The notes under the pieces: generated by a model
What the model saw: only the letters and a program-made list of their open reading frames with translations
What the model was told of the DNA's origin: nothing
Database searches by the model: none
Assembly (NCBI GenBank): GCA_018222585.1
Contig: JAAFAB010000002.1
Span: 248,001 to 312,000, forward strand
Origin: Paracoccaceae bacterium
GTDB taxonomy: Bacteria; Pseudomonadota; Alphaproteobacteria; Rhodobacterales; Rhodobacteraceae
Length of the DNA: 64,000 nucleotides
Direction of reading: 5' to 3'
In this document: positions 19,759-28,210 of the stretch, one piece after another
Numbering within the stretch: position 1 is the stretch's first letter
How the letters are laid out: each line of letters starts with the position of its first letter
Made by a program: the position numbers and the translations under genes

Positions 19759-20040
19759 TCAGCGCGGGACGGTCGAGTCCATGCGGCCCCACCAGTCCAT
19801 ATCCTCGATGGTGATCCAGCCGGACAGGATGATCGTCGCGGCGATGGCGAAGATCACCGTGGCGATCCCGGTGGTGATCCACATCTTCGGCTTGAGATTG
19901 TGCACCTCCAGCGAACCCGACTGCGTGCCCGGCACGACCTTGCCGACATCGGCCTGGGTCTTCAGGCGCAGCGGCGCGATGCACAGCAGGGTCATCCACC
20001 AGATGACCGCGTAGAGGACGAGCCCCGAGGTAATGCCCAT
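19759..20040 (-). CDS. DUF1467 family membrane protein
   Basis: This 93-residue protein has two transmembrane segments (residues about 3-21 and 53-73) and the family motif PLRLKTQADVG in the loop between them. DUF1467 genes commonly follow the methylmalonyl-CoA epimerase gene in Rhodobacterales, as here. The start codon overlaps the mce stop by 1 bp (TGATG), so translation is coupled. Function is unknown. Confidence 0.92.
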   Translation of the reverse strand: MGITSGLVLYAVIWWMTLLCIAPLRLKTQADVGKVVPGTQSGSLEVHNLKPKMWITTGIATVIFAIAATIILSGWITIEDMDWWGRMDSTVPR

Positions 20041-20444
20041 CAGACCTGCTCCAGTTCGATCAGGGTGCCGTTGAAGTCCTTGGGATGCAGGAACAGCACC
20101 GGTTTGCCATGGGCGCCGATCTTCGGCTCTCCGCCGCCCAGCACCCGTGCGCCCTCGGCCAGCAGGTGATCGCGGGCGGCGAGGATGTCCTCGACCTCGT
20201 AGCAGATGTGGTGAATGCCGCCAGAGGGGTTCTTGTCCAGGAAGCCCGCGATCGGCGAGCCCTCGCCCAGAGGGTAGAGCAGTTCGATCTTGGTGTTGGG
20301 CAGCGTGATGAAGACCACGGTGACGCCGTGATCGGGTTCGTCCTGCGGCGCGCCGACCTCGGCGCCGAGGGTCGTGCGGTACTGCGCGGCGGCGGCCTCG
20401 AGATCCGGGACGGCGATGGCGACGTGGTTCAGGCGTCCGATCAT
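20040..20444 (-). CDS. mce: Methylmalonyl-CoA epimerase
   Basis: This 134-residue vicinal-oxygen-chelate fold protein has metal ligands in NHVAIAVPDL (His), GGIHHICYEV (His) and TLIELEQV (Glu). The segment LLYPLGEGSPIAGFL is diagnostic of the epimerase against other glyoxalase-fold proteins. It interconverts (2S)- and (2R)-methylmalonyl-CoA in propionyl-CoA assimilation. The mutase-associated GTPase meaB is at 39877 in the same window. Confidence 0.95.
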   Translation of the reverse strand: MIGRLNHVAIAVPDLEAAAAQYRTTLGAEVGAPQDEPDHGVTVVFITLPNTKIELLYPLGEGSPIAGFLDKNPSGGIHHICYEVEDILAARDHLLAEGARVLGGGEPKIGAHGKPVLFLHPKDFNGTLIELEQV

Positions 20445-20651
20445 GGGGTCATCTCCTCTGTTTCCGGCTTATCGCCCGGGGAGGTCCCGTGGCGCAAGGC
20501 GCTGCGCGGTCGCAGGGGCGGGGGACGATGGGATTAACGTGGCGTTCATCCTGACGCGCCTAGCCTGAGGGGGCGCCCGAATGGCGCAGGCCCGGGGGGG
20601 CGAGCCCCGCAGGGCCTTGGCCCGAACGGCACAGGAATGTCAGGGAACATC

Positions 20652-21359
20652 ATGGAACCGCTCGACACATTCGCCTCTCCGACTGCCAACCGGCCCATGT
20701 TGGGCCTGACCGTGCTGGTGGTCGAGGACAGCCTATACGCCTCGGAGGCCCTGCGCCTGCTCTGCCTGCGCTCCGGCGCGCGGATCCGTCGGGCCGACTG
20801 CCTGAAGTCGGCGCGACGACACCTGCAGGTCTATCGGCCCTCGGTGGCGGTGATTGACCTCGGCCTGCCTGACGGCTCGGGGGCCGAACTGATCGGTGAA
20901 CTGACCCGGGGCGGAGCGAAGCTGGGGGTGGTCGCGGCGATGTCCGGTGATCCCGGCGCCGAGGAAGAGGCGCGCGAGGCGGGCGCCCAGTGCTTTTTCG
21001 CCAAGCCCCTGACCAGCCTCGCCGCCTTCCAGGCTGAGATCCTGTCGCACCTGCCGAGGGAATACCGGGTGTCGGGGCCGCGTCCGGTGGCCTCGGATCC
21101 GATCGAGCCGGATCCGGTCGCCTACAAGGATGACATGGCCCATGCCGCCGAACTGCTGCAGGAGGCCGTGGACGAGGACATGCTGGCCTATCTCGGCCAG
21201 TTCCTGCGCGGCGTGGCCCATTGCGCCGGCGATGACGAGTTGTTCAGCGCCGCCGAGGCCCTGGACGAGCGACGCGGCAAGGGGGCACCCCTGCGTTCGG
21301 AACTCGCCGCCCTGGCCGGGCTGCTTCAGGAACGTGTCGGTCAGCGCATGGCGATCTGA
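20652..21359 (+). CDS. Single-domain response regulator with a helical C-terminal extension
   Basis: This 235-residue protein has a receiver domain at residues about 18-140: acidic pair E25/D26, phospho-acceptor D69 (VIDLGLPDG) and the lysine in FFAKPL. The C-terminal 90 residues are helical and not a known DNA-binding or output domain. ATG 20652 has AGGGAA at 20642-20647 with good spacing. ATG 20637 is in frame 15 bp earlier but has no spaced site. No histidine kinase is adjacent, so the partner must be elsewhere. Confidence 0.87.
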   Translation: MEPLDTFASPTANRPMLGLTVLVVEDSLYASEALRLLCLRSGARIRRADCLKSARRHLQVYRPSVAVIDLGLPDGSGAELIGELTRGGAKLGVVAAMSGDPGAEEEAREAGAQCFFAKPLTSLAAFQAEILSHLPREYRVSGPRPVASDPIEPDPVAYKDDMAHAAELLQEAVDEDMLAYLGQFLRGVAHCAGDDELFSAAEALDERRGKGAPLRSELAALAGLLQERVGQRMAI

Positions 21360-21475
21360 GGCGTCGCTCTGCTCCGTTGGCCGCAAAACGGGATCCGGCG
21401 CAGGCCGCCTGTCCGAGGACGCCAAGGTTTGAAAGCGAGAGATTGAGAGCGAGGGACTGAGTGCCAGTGCCCGAA

Positions 21476-21602
21476 AGCCGGGATCACCCGGCTCGAAACG
21501 CGGGAAGGCGAGGGATCCTTCCCGCGTTCCGGGGACCGTCCGGAGGGACGGACCGGGGTTGAACCGGTCAGCGGGGACAGCCCGGCGCCACGCAGGCGCC
21601 GG
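21476..21602. other. Run of four perfect stem-loops downstream of the response regulator
   Basis: Four consecutive hairpins occur. They are AGCCGGG/CCCGGCT (21476-21493), CGCGGGAAGG/CCTTCCCGCG (21499-21526), CCGTCC/GGACGG (21536-21551) and CCGGCGCC/GGCGCCGG (21582-21602). The 285-bp gap between the convergent response regulator and wrbA genes holds no credible coding frame. A structured 3' UTR or small RNA is possible. None has a T-run. Confidence 0.5.
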
Positions 21603-21644
21603 AGGTTCGGTCAGGGGAGACGATGACCGCCGCCCCGGTCCGGC

Positions 21645-22238
21645 TCAGCCGACCAGCTTGCCGGTGACTTCGACCAGGCGCTTGGCCTGGTGGGCCACGG
21701 CGGCCTTGCCCTTCTCGTCGAAGGCGCCGGGGGTGGCCGAATAGCCGTAGGGGTTGCCGCCGGCGGCACCGATCGAGTCATCGGTGTAACCGGGGGTGAC
21801 GATGATCGCGCCCCAGTGCATGACGGTCGGGTAGAAGCCGAGCAGCGCGCCTTCCTGGCCGCCGTGGACATTGCCGGCCGAGGTGGTGGCGGTCACGGTC
21901 TTGTTGATCAGGCCGCCTTGCGACCAGACACCGCCCAGGGTGTCGACGAAGGCGCGCAGCTGCGAGGGCGCGGCGCCGAAACGGGTCGGGAAGGAGAAGA
22001 AGAATCCGTCGGCCCAGCCCAGGTCATCGCCCGTGGCGTGGGGCACGTCGCTGGTGGCTTCCAAGTGTGCCTTCCAGGCGTCCTGGGTGTCGATCACGGC
22101 CTGGGGCGCGGTTTCGGGAACGCGCAGCAACCGCACCTCGGCGCCGGCTTCGCGGGCCGCACGGGCGGCCTCTTCGGCGACAGCATGGTTGGTGCCATAG
22201 GTGGAATAGTAGACGACTGCGATCTTGGGGGTGGTCAT
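21645..22238 (-). CDS. wrbA: NAD(P)H:quinone oxidoreductase, WrbA type
   Basis: This 197-residue flavodoxin-like protein has the FMN phosphate loop [10 protein letters not shown], the family insertion region, [22 protein letters not shown], and the later [12 protein letters not shown] and [11 protein letters not shown] segments. These are diagnostic of WrbA. It performs two-electron quinone reduction as a tetramer, protecting against redox cycling. ATG 22238 has an AGGAGC ribosome site. The slightly longer open frame upstream is not needed. Confidence 0.95.
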   Translation of the reverse strand: MTTPKIAVVYYSTYGTNHAVAEEAARAAREAGAEVRLLRVPETAPQAVIDTQDAWKAHLEATSDVPHATGDDLGWADGFFFSFPTRFGAAPSQLRAFVDTLGGVWSQGGLINKTVTATTSAGNVHGGQEGALLGFYPTVMHWGAIIVTPGYTDDSIGAAGGNPYGYSATPGAFDEKGKAAVAHQAKRLVEVTGKLVG

Positions 22239-22351
22239 GGGAGGGGCTCCTGATGTGAGGTTTGCATACAGGTATCCCTCGCTCTGACGCACGAATAGCC
22301 CGATAGGCGCATAATGGCTGTGTTTTGATGCACAGCTTGGCCGGCAGGCTG

Positions 22352-22903
22352 TCAGCGGAAGGCCGGCCCGTGCGCCCAGACGGTCAGCGAGAATCGCTCT
22401 CCCTCGGTCACCGGTTGCACCCGGTGCAGCGCGAAGGAGGGGAACAGGACCGCCGTGCCCTGCTTCAGGGGCGCGGTGGCGACATTGGCATTCATCCAGA
22501 CCTCAAGCGTGCCGCCCGCATAGGCGCCCTCCTCGGACAGCTGGGTGACCAGCGTCAGCTTGCGCCGGGCAGCCAGGGGGCTGTCGCCGATGTCGGAATG
22601 CCAGCCGAAGTGACCCTCGCGCTCGGCCCCGTAGCGGGCGATCTGCGGCGATTCGGAGAAGTCCTGGAGGTCGAAGTCGAAGACGGCGCGATTGGCCTGG
22701 CGCACCAGGTCGATCAGCCGGTCCATGACCCAGGCGGTTTCGGGCAGGTCGTCGACCCAGGTCAGGTCGGCACGGCGCAGGTTGTGATCGCGCCCGGCAC
22801 GCACCAGCCCGGCGTCCTGCGAGGGCGCCGCGCGGGCGATCTCGACAAGCTGGGCGCATTCGGTGGCGGAAAAGGCGGCGTCGATCTGGTGAAAGGCGAT
22901 CAT
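22352..22903 (-). CDS. 2-oxoglutarate/Fe(II)-dependent oxygenase (prolyl-4-hydroxylase fold)
   Basis: This 183-residue protein has the iron triad H102/D104 (GWHSDIGD) and H160 (FALHRV), with the 2-oxoglutarate arginine R170 ([10 protein letters not shown]). The fold class matches P4Hc/PiuC-like hydroxylases. PiuC homologues sit near siderophore receptors, but no such gene is adjacent here, so the substrate is not predictable. A ribosome site (AGGATC) precedes ATG 22903. Confidence 0.87.
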   Translation of the reverse strand: MIAFHQIDAAFSATECAQLVEIARAAPSQDAGLVRAGRDHNLRRADLTWVDDLPETAWVMDRLIDLVRQANRAVFDFDLQDFSESPQIARYGAEREGHFGWHSDIGDSPLAARRKLTLVTQLSEEGAYAGGTLEVWMNANVATAPLKQGTAVLFPSFALHRVQPVTEGERFSLTVWAHGPAFR

Positions 22904-23016
22904 GTGGGGATCCTCGGAAAGAAGATCCTCCTATGGCCGGCGCGCGCCCGGCGCTGCGCCGCAAGCGACAGGCCAAGTGTCGCATTTCACCCCTGGCCTG
23001 CGGCGTCGGCCCGGCA

Positions 23017-24675
23017 TTACCCCTTGTCGCGCCAGTGGTTCGCGATCGGGTAGCGGCGGTCCAGCCAGAAGGCGCGGTCGGTCAGCCGGGCGCCGGGCGC
23101 GGACTGGAAGCGCTTGTATTCCGACAGGTAGATCAGCCGCTCGACCTTCTTCACGTCGTCATGGGCAAAGCCTGCCTCGACGCAATCGGCGACCGAGGCA
23201 TCCTGGTCGACCAGCAGGTCGAGGATGGCATCCAGCACCGGATAATCGGGCAGCGAATCGCTGTCCTTCTGATCCGGGCGCAGTTCGGCCGAGGGCGGCT
23301 TGGAGATGATGCGCGGCGGCACGACCTCTCCGCGCGGCGCCAGCATCCAATCGCGGTGATGGCGGTTGCGCCAGCGGCAGGTCTCGAAGACTCGGGTCTT
23401 GTAGAGATCCTTGATCGGGTTGTAGCCGCCCGCCATGTCGCCGTAGATCGTTGCATAGCCGACCGCGACCTCGGACTTGTTGCCGGTGGTCAGCAGCATT
23501 TCCCCGAACTTGTTCGACAGCGCCATCAGCAGCACGCCGCGCAGGCGGGACTGGATGTTTTCCTCGGTCAGATCGGCGGCGAGGCCGTCGAACAGCGGTG
23601 CCAGCGCCTCGGTCACGGCGGCGCGGGGGCCGGAGATCGGGACATAGTCGTAGTGGCAGCCGAGCGCCTTGGCGCAGGCCTCGGCATCCTCCAGCGAATG
23701 CTCCGAGGTATATTCCGAGGGCAGCATCACGCAGCGCACATTCTCGGGCCCGAGGGCATCGGCGGCCACGGTGGCGACCAGCGCCGAATCGATGCCGCCG
23801 GACATGCCCAGCAGGACCTTGCCGAATCCGGTCTTGCGGCAGTAGCCGCGCAGGGCCTCGACCATGCAGCGGTAATCCTGTTCCCATTCGTCGGGCACAT
23901 GGGCCTTGTCTGCGGTGGCGATGCGCCAGCCCTCGGCACCGCGCTCCAACTCGATGTGAGAGATCGCCTCGTCGAACACCGGCATCTGGAAAGCCAGGGC
24001 GCCGCCGGGGTTCAGCCCGAAGCTGCCGCCGTCGAAGACCTGGTCGTCCTGACCGCCGACGAGGTTGAGGTAGATCAGCGGCAGGCCGGTCTCGATCACC
24101 CGGCCGACCATGTGGTTCTGGCGGGTTTCCATCTTGTGCCGCGCGTAGGGCGAGCCATTGGGTACGATGAGGAACTCGGCCCCGGTCTCGGCCAGGGTGT
24201 CGGCGACATCCGGGTGCCAGGCGTCTTCGCAGACCGGGAAGCCGATGCGGGTCTCGCCGACCGAAAGCGGCCCGCGCAGGGGGCCGCTGTCATAGAGGCG
24301 CACCTCGTCGAAGACGGTGTCGTTGGGCCGGTCGTGCTTCAGCGCCCGCCCGGTGACGCGGCCGCCCTGGCAGAGGTGGTAGGCGTTGTAGAGGCCGGTG
24401 CCCTCGACCCAGGGGCCACCGATCGCCAGCGCCGGGCCCTCGGCGCATTGCGCGGCCAGGGCCTCGATCGCGGCCATGGCGGCCTGGTGGAACACCGGCT
24501 TCAGGATCAGGTCCTGGGTCTGGTAGCCGGTGATGAACATCTCGGGCAGGCAGACCAGGTCGGCGCCGGCCTCGCGGCCCTTTTGCCAGGCGGCGAAGGC
24601 TTTCGCGGCATTGCCGTCGATGTCGCCGACGGTGGCGTCGAGCTGCGCCAGGGTGATCCGGAACCTGTCTGCCAT
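23017..24675 (-). CDS. nadE: Glutamine-dependent NAD+ synthetase
   Basis: This 552-residue two-domain enzyme performs the last step of NAD synthesis. The N-terminal nitrilase-like glutaminase domain (about 1-260) carries Glu in CLPEMFITGYQ, Lys in ALKHDRPNDTVFDE and Cys in FPVCEDAWHPD. The C-terminal synthetase domain has the pyrophosphatase loop GMSGGIDSALVATV and later KSEVAVGYATIYGDMAGGYN. ATG 24675 has a perfect AAGGAGG site; the frame is open further upstream only by chance. Confidence 0.98.
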   Translation of the reverse strand: MADRFRITLAQLDATVGDIDGNAAKAFAAWQKGREAGADLVCLPEMFITGYQTQDLILKPVFHQAAMAAIEALAAQCAEGPALAIGGPWVEGTGLYNAYHLCQGGRVTGRALKHDRPNDTVFDEVRLYDSGPLRGPLSVGETRIGFPVCEDAWHPDVADTLAETGAEFLIVPNGSPYARHKMETRQNHMVGRVIETGLPLIYLNLVGGQDDQVFDGGSFGLNPGGALAFQMPVFDEAISHIELERGAEGWRIATADKAHVPDEWEQDYRCMVEALRGYCRKTGFGKVLLGMSGGIDSALVATVAADALGPENVRCVMLPSEYTSEHSLEDAEACAKALGCHYDYVPISGPRAAVTEALAPLFDGLAADLTEENIQSRLRGVLLMALSNKFGEMLLTTGNKSEVAVGYATIYGDMAGGYNPIKDLYKTRVFETCRWRNRHHRDWMLAPRGEVVPPRIISKPPSAELRPDQKDSDSLPDYPVLDAILDLLVDQDASVADCVEAGFAHDDVKKVERLIYLSEYKRFQSAPGARLTDRAFWLDRRYPIANHWRDKG

Positions 24676-24875
24676 GGCTGCCTCCTTGCTGGCCGCGCTG
24701 CCTGACGGCCCCGCAGGGCCTTTGCGCCTGCTTAGCCGCCAGACCTGCCGAGGAAAAGGCGATTTGGTGAAAGGCGTTGCCCCTGAGGTATCCCTCGCAT
24801 AGGTTTTGCCCAAACCAGCAAGGCCGCCCGACCGCAGTGTCGGCGCCCCAGCGAAGGCGGGTTCAGGGAGAAACC

Positions 24876-26321
24876 ATGGTTCAGGTTCTGAGAAGCTTTC
24901 TGGTTGCCGGGACGGTCGGTCTGGCATCCGTGGCAGGTGTGTCGCTGGCGCAGGACGCCACCGTGCAGACCAAGCAGTACGAGGATGGCGGGGTCTACGA
25001 AGGCACCTTCAAGGACGGCCTCCAGGACGGGTTCGGCACCTACCGGCTGCCCAATGGCTACGAGTACACCGGCGACTGGGTGGCGGGCGAGATCCGCGGC
25101 CAGGGCCGTGCCGCTTTCCCCAATGGCTCGGTCTACGAGGGCGAATTCGCCAAGGGCAAGCCGGAGGGATTCGGCAAGATCACCTTCTCGGACGGCGGCA
25201 CCTACGAGGGCGCCTGGGTCGACGGCAAGATCACCGGCCAGGGGATCGCGGACTATGCCAACGGCGTCCGCTACGAAGGGGATTTCCGCAACGCCATGCA
25301 CCATGGACGGGGCCGGATGGAGAACCCGGACGGCTATGTCTATGAGGGCGACTGGGTCAACGGCGTCAAGGAGGGGCAGGGGCGCATCACCTATCCCGAC
25401 GGCACCACCTACGAGGGCGGCATCAGCAGCGGCCAGCGTGACGGCGAGGGTACGCTGGTCATGGCCGACGGGCTGACCTACGAGGGCGACTGGGTCGAGG
25501 GCCAGATCGAGGGGCAGGGGAAGCTGACCCAGCCCAATGGCGATATCTACGAAGGCACCCTGGTCGCCGGCCAGCGCGAGGGCGAAGGCCGTGTCACCTA
25601 TGCCAATGGTGATGTTTACCAAGGCAGCTTCCTGGCCGACCAGCGCGAGGGGCAGGGCACGTTTACCGGCGCCGACGGCTACCGCTACGAAGGCCAGTGG
25701 CAGGGCGGCAAGATCTCTGGCGACGGCCAGGTCACCTATCCCGACGGTTCGGTCTACGAGGGCCAGTTCGCCGGCGACCTTGCCGATGGTCGCGGCAGGA
25801 TCACCTATCCCGACGGCGCCACCTACGAAGGGGACTGGGTCGGCGGCGTGATCGAGGGACAGGGCGTTGCGACCTTCCCCTCTGGCCTCACCTACGAGGG
25901 CAGTTTCAAGGCGGCACAGAATCACGGCTATGGCGTGATGCGCGACGGCGAAGGCTATGTCTACGAGGGCACCTGGGCCGAGGGCCAGCGCGAGGGCGAG
26001 GGCAAGGCTACCTATCCCGACGGCATGGTCTACGAGGGCGGCTTCAAGGCCGGCCTGCGGGACGGCACCGGCAAGATCACCATGCCCGACGGTTTCGTCT
26101 ACGAAGGTGACTGGGCCGCGGGCGAGATGACCGGCAAGGGTGTCGCGACCTACAAGAACGGTGATGTCTACGAGGGCGATTTCGTCGAAGGCCGCCGCGA
26201 GGGCCAGGGCACCCTGACCTATGCCAGCGGCGAGGTGCTTACGGGCACCTGGGTCGGCGGCGTGCTGGAAGAGGGCGCCGCCAGCCAGGGACAGCCCACA
26301 GAGGACACCGAGACCCAGTGA
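24876..26321 (+). CDS. Exported MORN-repeat protein
   Basis: This 481-residue protein has a signal peptide (VLRSFLVAGTVGLASVAG, cleavage expected after SLA). From residue 39 there are 18 consecutive MORN units of exactly 23 residues with no insertion or deletion, and a 19th partial unit at 453. The consensus is xxYEGDWxxGxxxGxGxxTYPDG. Position 7 of the unit alternates F and W over most of the array, which implies a 46-residue duplication unit. MORN arrays in eukaryotes bind membranes or proteins; in bacteria the role is unclear. The acidic tail GQPTEDTETQ ends the protein. A ribosome site (CAGGGAG) precedes ATG 24876. Confidence 0.92.
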   Translation: MVQVLRSFLVAGTVGLASVAGVSLAQDATVQTKQYEDGGVYEGTFKDGLQDGFGTYRLPNGYEYTGDWVAGEIRGQGRAAFPNGSVYEGEFAKGKPEGFGKITFSDGGTYEGAWVDGKITGQGIADYANGVRYEGDFRNAMHHGRGRMENPDGYVYEGDWVNGVKEGQGRITYPDGTTYEGGISSGQRDGEGTLVMADGLTYEGDWVEGQIEGQGKLTQPNGDIYEGTLVAGQREGEGRVTYANGDVYQGSFLADQREGQGTFTGADGYRYEGQWQGGKISGDGQVTYPDGSVYEGQFAGDLADGRGRITYPDGATYEGDWVGGVIEGQGVATFPSGLTYEGSFKAAQNHGYGVMRDGEGYVYEGTWAEGQREGEGKATYPDGMVYEGGFKAGLRDGTGKITMPDGFVYEGDWAAGEMTGKGVATYKNGDVYEGDFVEGRREGQGTLTYASGEVLTGTWVGGVLEEGAASQGQPTEDTETQ

Positions 26322-26492
26322 CCCCGGGGGGGGGGCGGACGGCGGCGGGCCGGCATCCTTGTCGGGAACCGACGCCAGGGGCGCGATGCCTGCCGGGGCC
26401 CCATGACGTCACGGTCGATGGCGAGCTGCCGGGTTTCCTCCAGAGGGACCTTGCCCCGGCATCCTTCGCGCTGACGCCGGACTGCCGACATG

Positions 26493-26527
26493 AAAACGCC
26501 CCGTGCCTTGCGGCGCCGGGGCGTTTC
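26493..26527 (-). terminator. Terminator-like hairpin downstream of yebC
   Basis: Arms AAACGCCCCG (26494-26503) and CGGGGCGTTT (26517-26526) pair over 10 bp around a 13-nt loop. Read on the minus strand the stem is followed by a TTTT run. It lies 24 bp after the yebC stop. Confidence 0.7.
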
Positions 26528-26550
26528 AGATCTGCCGGGCGGGAGCGTGC

Positions 26551-27291
26551 TCAGAGCTGCTCCATCACCTCGTCGGAGGCTTCGAAGTTGGCGGTGACGC
26601 GCTGCACGTCATCGTCGTCTTCCAGGGCGTCGATCAGCTTCATCAGCTTCTGCATCCCCTCGAGATCCATCTCGGTCGTGGTGGTGGGCTTCCAGATCAG
26701 CTTGGTCGATTCACTTTCGCCCAGCTGGGCTTCCAGCGCCGTCGAAACCTCGTTCAGGTCGGTGTCCAGGCAGTAGATCACATGCCCGTCTTCCGAGCTC
26801 TCCACATCCTCTGCACCGGCCTCGATGGCCGCCATCATGACGTCATCTGCATCGCCGACGGAGGCCGGGTAGACCACTTCGCCCTTGCGTTCGAACATGA
26901 AGCCGACCGAGCCGGTCTCGCCCAGATTGCCGCCGTTCTTGGAGAAGGTCGAGCGCACGGTCGAGGCCGTCCGGTTGCGGTTGTCGGTCATCGCCTCGAC
27001 GATCACCGCCACGCCGTTGGGGCCGTAGCCCTCGTAGCGGATTTCCTCGTAGTCGTCGCCGTCACCGGCCTGCGACTTCTTGATCGCGCGGTCGATCACG
27101 TCCTTGGGGACGGAGCTCGACTTGGCTTCCTTGACCGCCATGCGCAGGCGGGGGTTCTTCTCGGGATCGGGGTCGCCCATCTTGGCGGCCACGGTGATCT
27201 CTTTCGAGAGTTTCGAAAAAAGCTTCGAACGGGCGGCGTCCTGCCGACCCTTGCGATGCTGGATGTTCGCCCATTTTGAGTGGCCGGCCAT
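26551..27291 (-). CDS. YebC/PmpR-family transcription or translation regulator
   Basis: This 246-residue protein is full length for the family. It has the conserved start [20 protein letters not shown], the [21 protein letters not shown] segment, and the acidic third domain. YebC proteins bind DNA as regulators (PmpR) and, in more recent work, relieve ribosome stalling at polyproline stretches. The gene is monocistronic, divergent from marC. Confidence 0.96.
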   Translation of the reverse strand: MAGHSKWANIQHRKGRQDAARSKLFSKLSKEITVAAKMGDPDPEKNPRLRMAVKEAKSSSVPKDVIDRAIKKSQAGDGDDYEEIRYEGYGPNGVAVIVEAMTDNRNRTASTVRSTFSKNGGNLGETGSVGFMFERKGEVVYPASVGDADDVMMAAIEAGAEDVESSEDGHVIYCLDTDLNEVSTALEAQLGESESTKLIWKPTTTTEMDLEGMQKLMKLIDALEDDDDVQRVTANFEASDEVMEQL

Positions 27292-27490
27292 CGGTGCCTC
27301 CAGTCTCGTCTGAATTCGGTCGCGTCTCTATAGTGCACAGGCCCCCATGGCCGCAAGATGCTGGCGCATTGCGCACAGCCCGGCGGAATTTGCGCCCGGC
27401 CTTGCCGCGAGGGGGGCGAGAGGGCAGATAGGACAGGTCCCCTGCCTTTCCCGCATGTCCCACCCCCAGCCGATCGGAGCCCCGCCCCGG

Positions 27491-28114
27491 ATGACCGTCA
27501 CCCTGTTCGAGCAATTCGTCGTCCTCTGGGTCGTGATCGACTCCATCGGCACGATTCCGGTCTTTGTCGCCGTCACCGCGAAATACGGCCCCAAGGCGCG
27601 TCGCAAGATCGCCATCGAGGCGGCGCTGACCGCCACCGCAGTGCTGCTGTTCTTCCTCGTCGTCGGGCAGTTCCTGATCAATGCCCTCGGTATCTCGCTG
27701 CCGGCCTTCCAGATCGCCGGCGGGCTGATCCTGTTCCTCTTCGCGCTGACCATGATCTTCGGATCGGGCGATACCTCGGCCGAGCTGGCGGACGGGCAGA
27801 GCCCGGCGATCTTCCCGCTCGGTGTGCCCTCTCTAGCCTCGCCCGGAGCGATGCTGGCCATCGTGCTGCTGACCGACAACAGCCGGTTTTCGGTGCCGGA
27901 ACAGGCGGTCACGGGCGCGGTGATGCTGGTGGTGCTGCTCTGCGCCCTGGGGCTGATGCTGGCGGCGGGGCCGATCCTGCGGGTGATCCGGCCCAGTGGC
28001 GCCGCCATCGTCAGCCGGGTGATGGGGATGATCCTGGCCGCCGTGGCCACCGACAACGTGATCGAGGCGATCTTCCAACTGGTCGCCCAGGGTCCGGGCG
28101 GCGGCCCGCTCTAG
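27491..28114 (+). CDS. MarC-family integral membrane protein
   Basis: This 207-residue protein has six hydrophobic segments, with the family motif WVVIDSIGTIPVFVAVTAKYGP near the N-terminus and the mirrored VPSLASPGAMLAIVLL. MarC proteins are inner-membrane proteins of unknown substrate, once wrongly linked to multiple antibiotic resistance. ATG 27491 fits family N-termini; ATG 27455 is in frame but no clear ribosome site favours it. Confidence 0.9.
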   Translation: MTVTLFEQFVVLWVVIDSIGTIPVFVAVTAKYGPKARRKIAIEAALTATAVLLFFLVVGQFLINALGISLPAFQIAGGLILFLFALTMIFGSGDTSAELADGQSPAIFPLGVPSLASPGAMLAIVLLTDNSRFSVPEQAVTGAVMLVVLLCALGLMLAAGPILRVIRPSGAAIVSRVMGMILAAVATDNVIEAIFQLVAQGPGGGPL

Positions 28115-28210
28115 GGGCAATACGGTCCCGTCGGCGGAGTGGCGCGCAGGCGGGACATACGGTAGCGTCATTTCCCGTGACCTTGCTTCGGCGCGCGCTA
28201 TTCTCGCCTC

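Noticed and set aside
20637-20651. Earlier ATG of the response regulator
   Set aside because: No spacing between the purine run and the ATG; ATG 20652 has a properly spaced site.
24990-26244. Periodic 69-bp repetition in the MORN gene as a possible CRISPR or satellite
   Set aside because: The period equals 23 codons, the frame is open, and the repeats are diverged at third positions, so this is a protein repeat.
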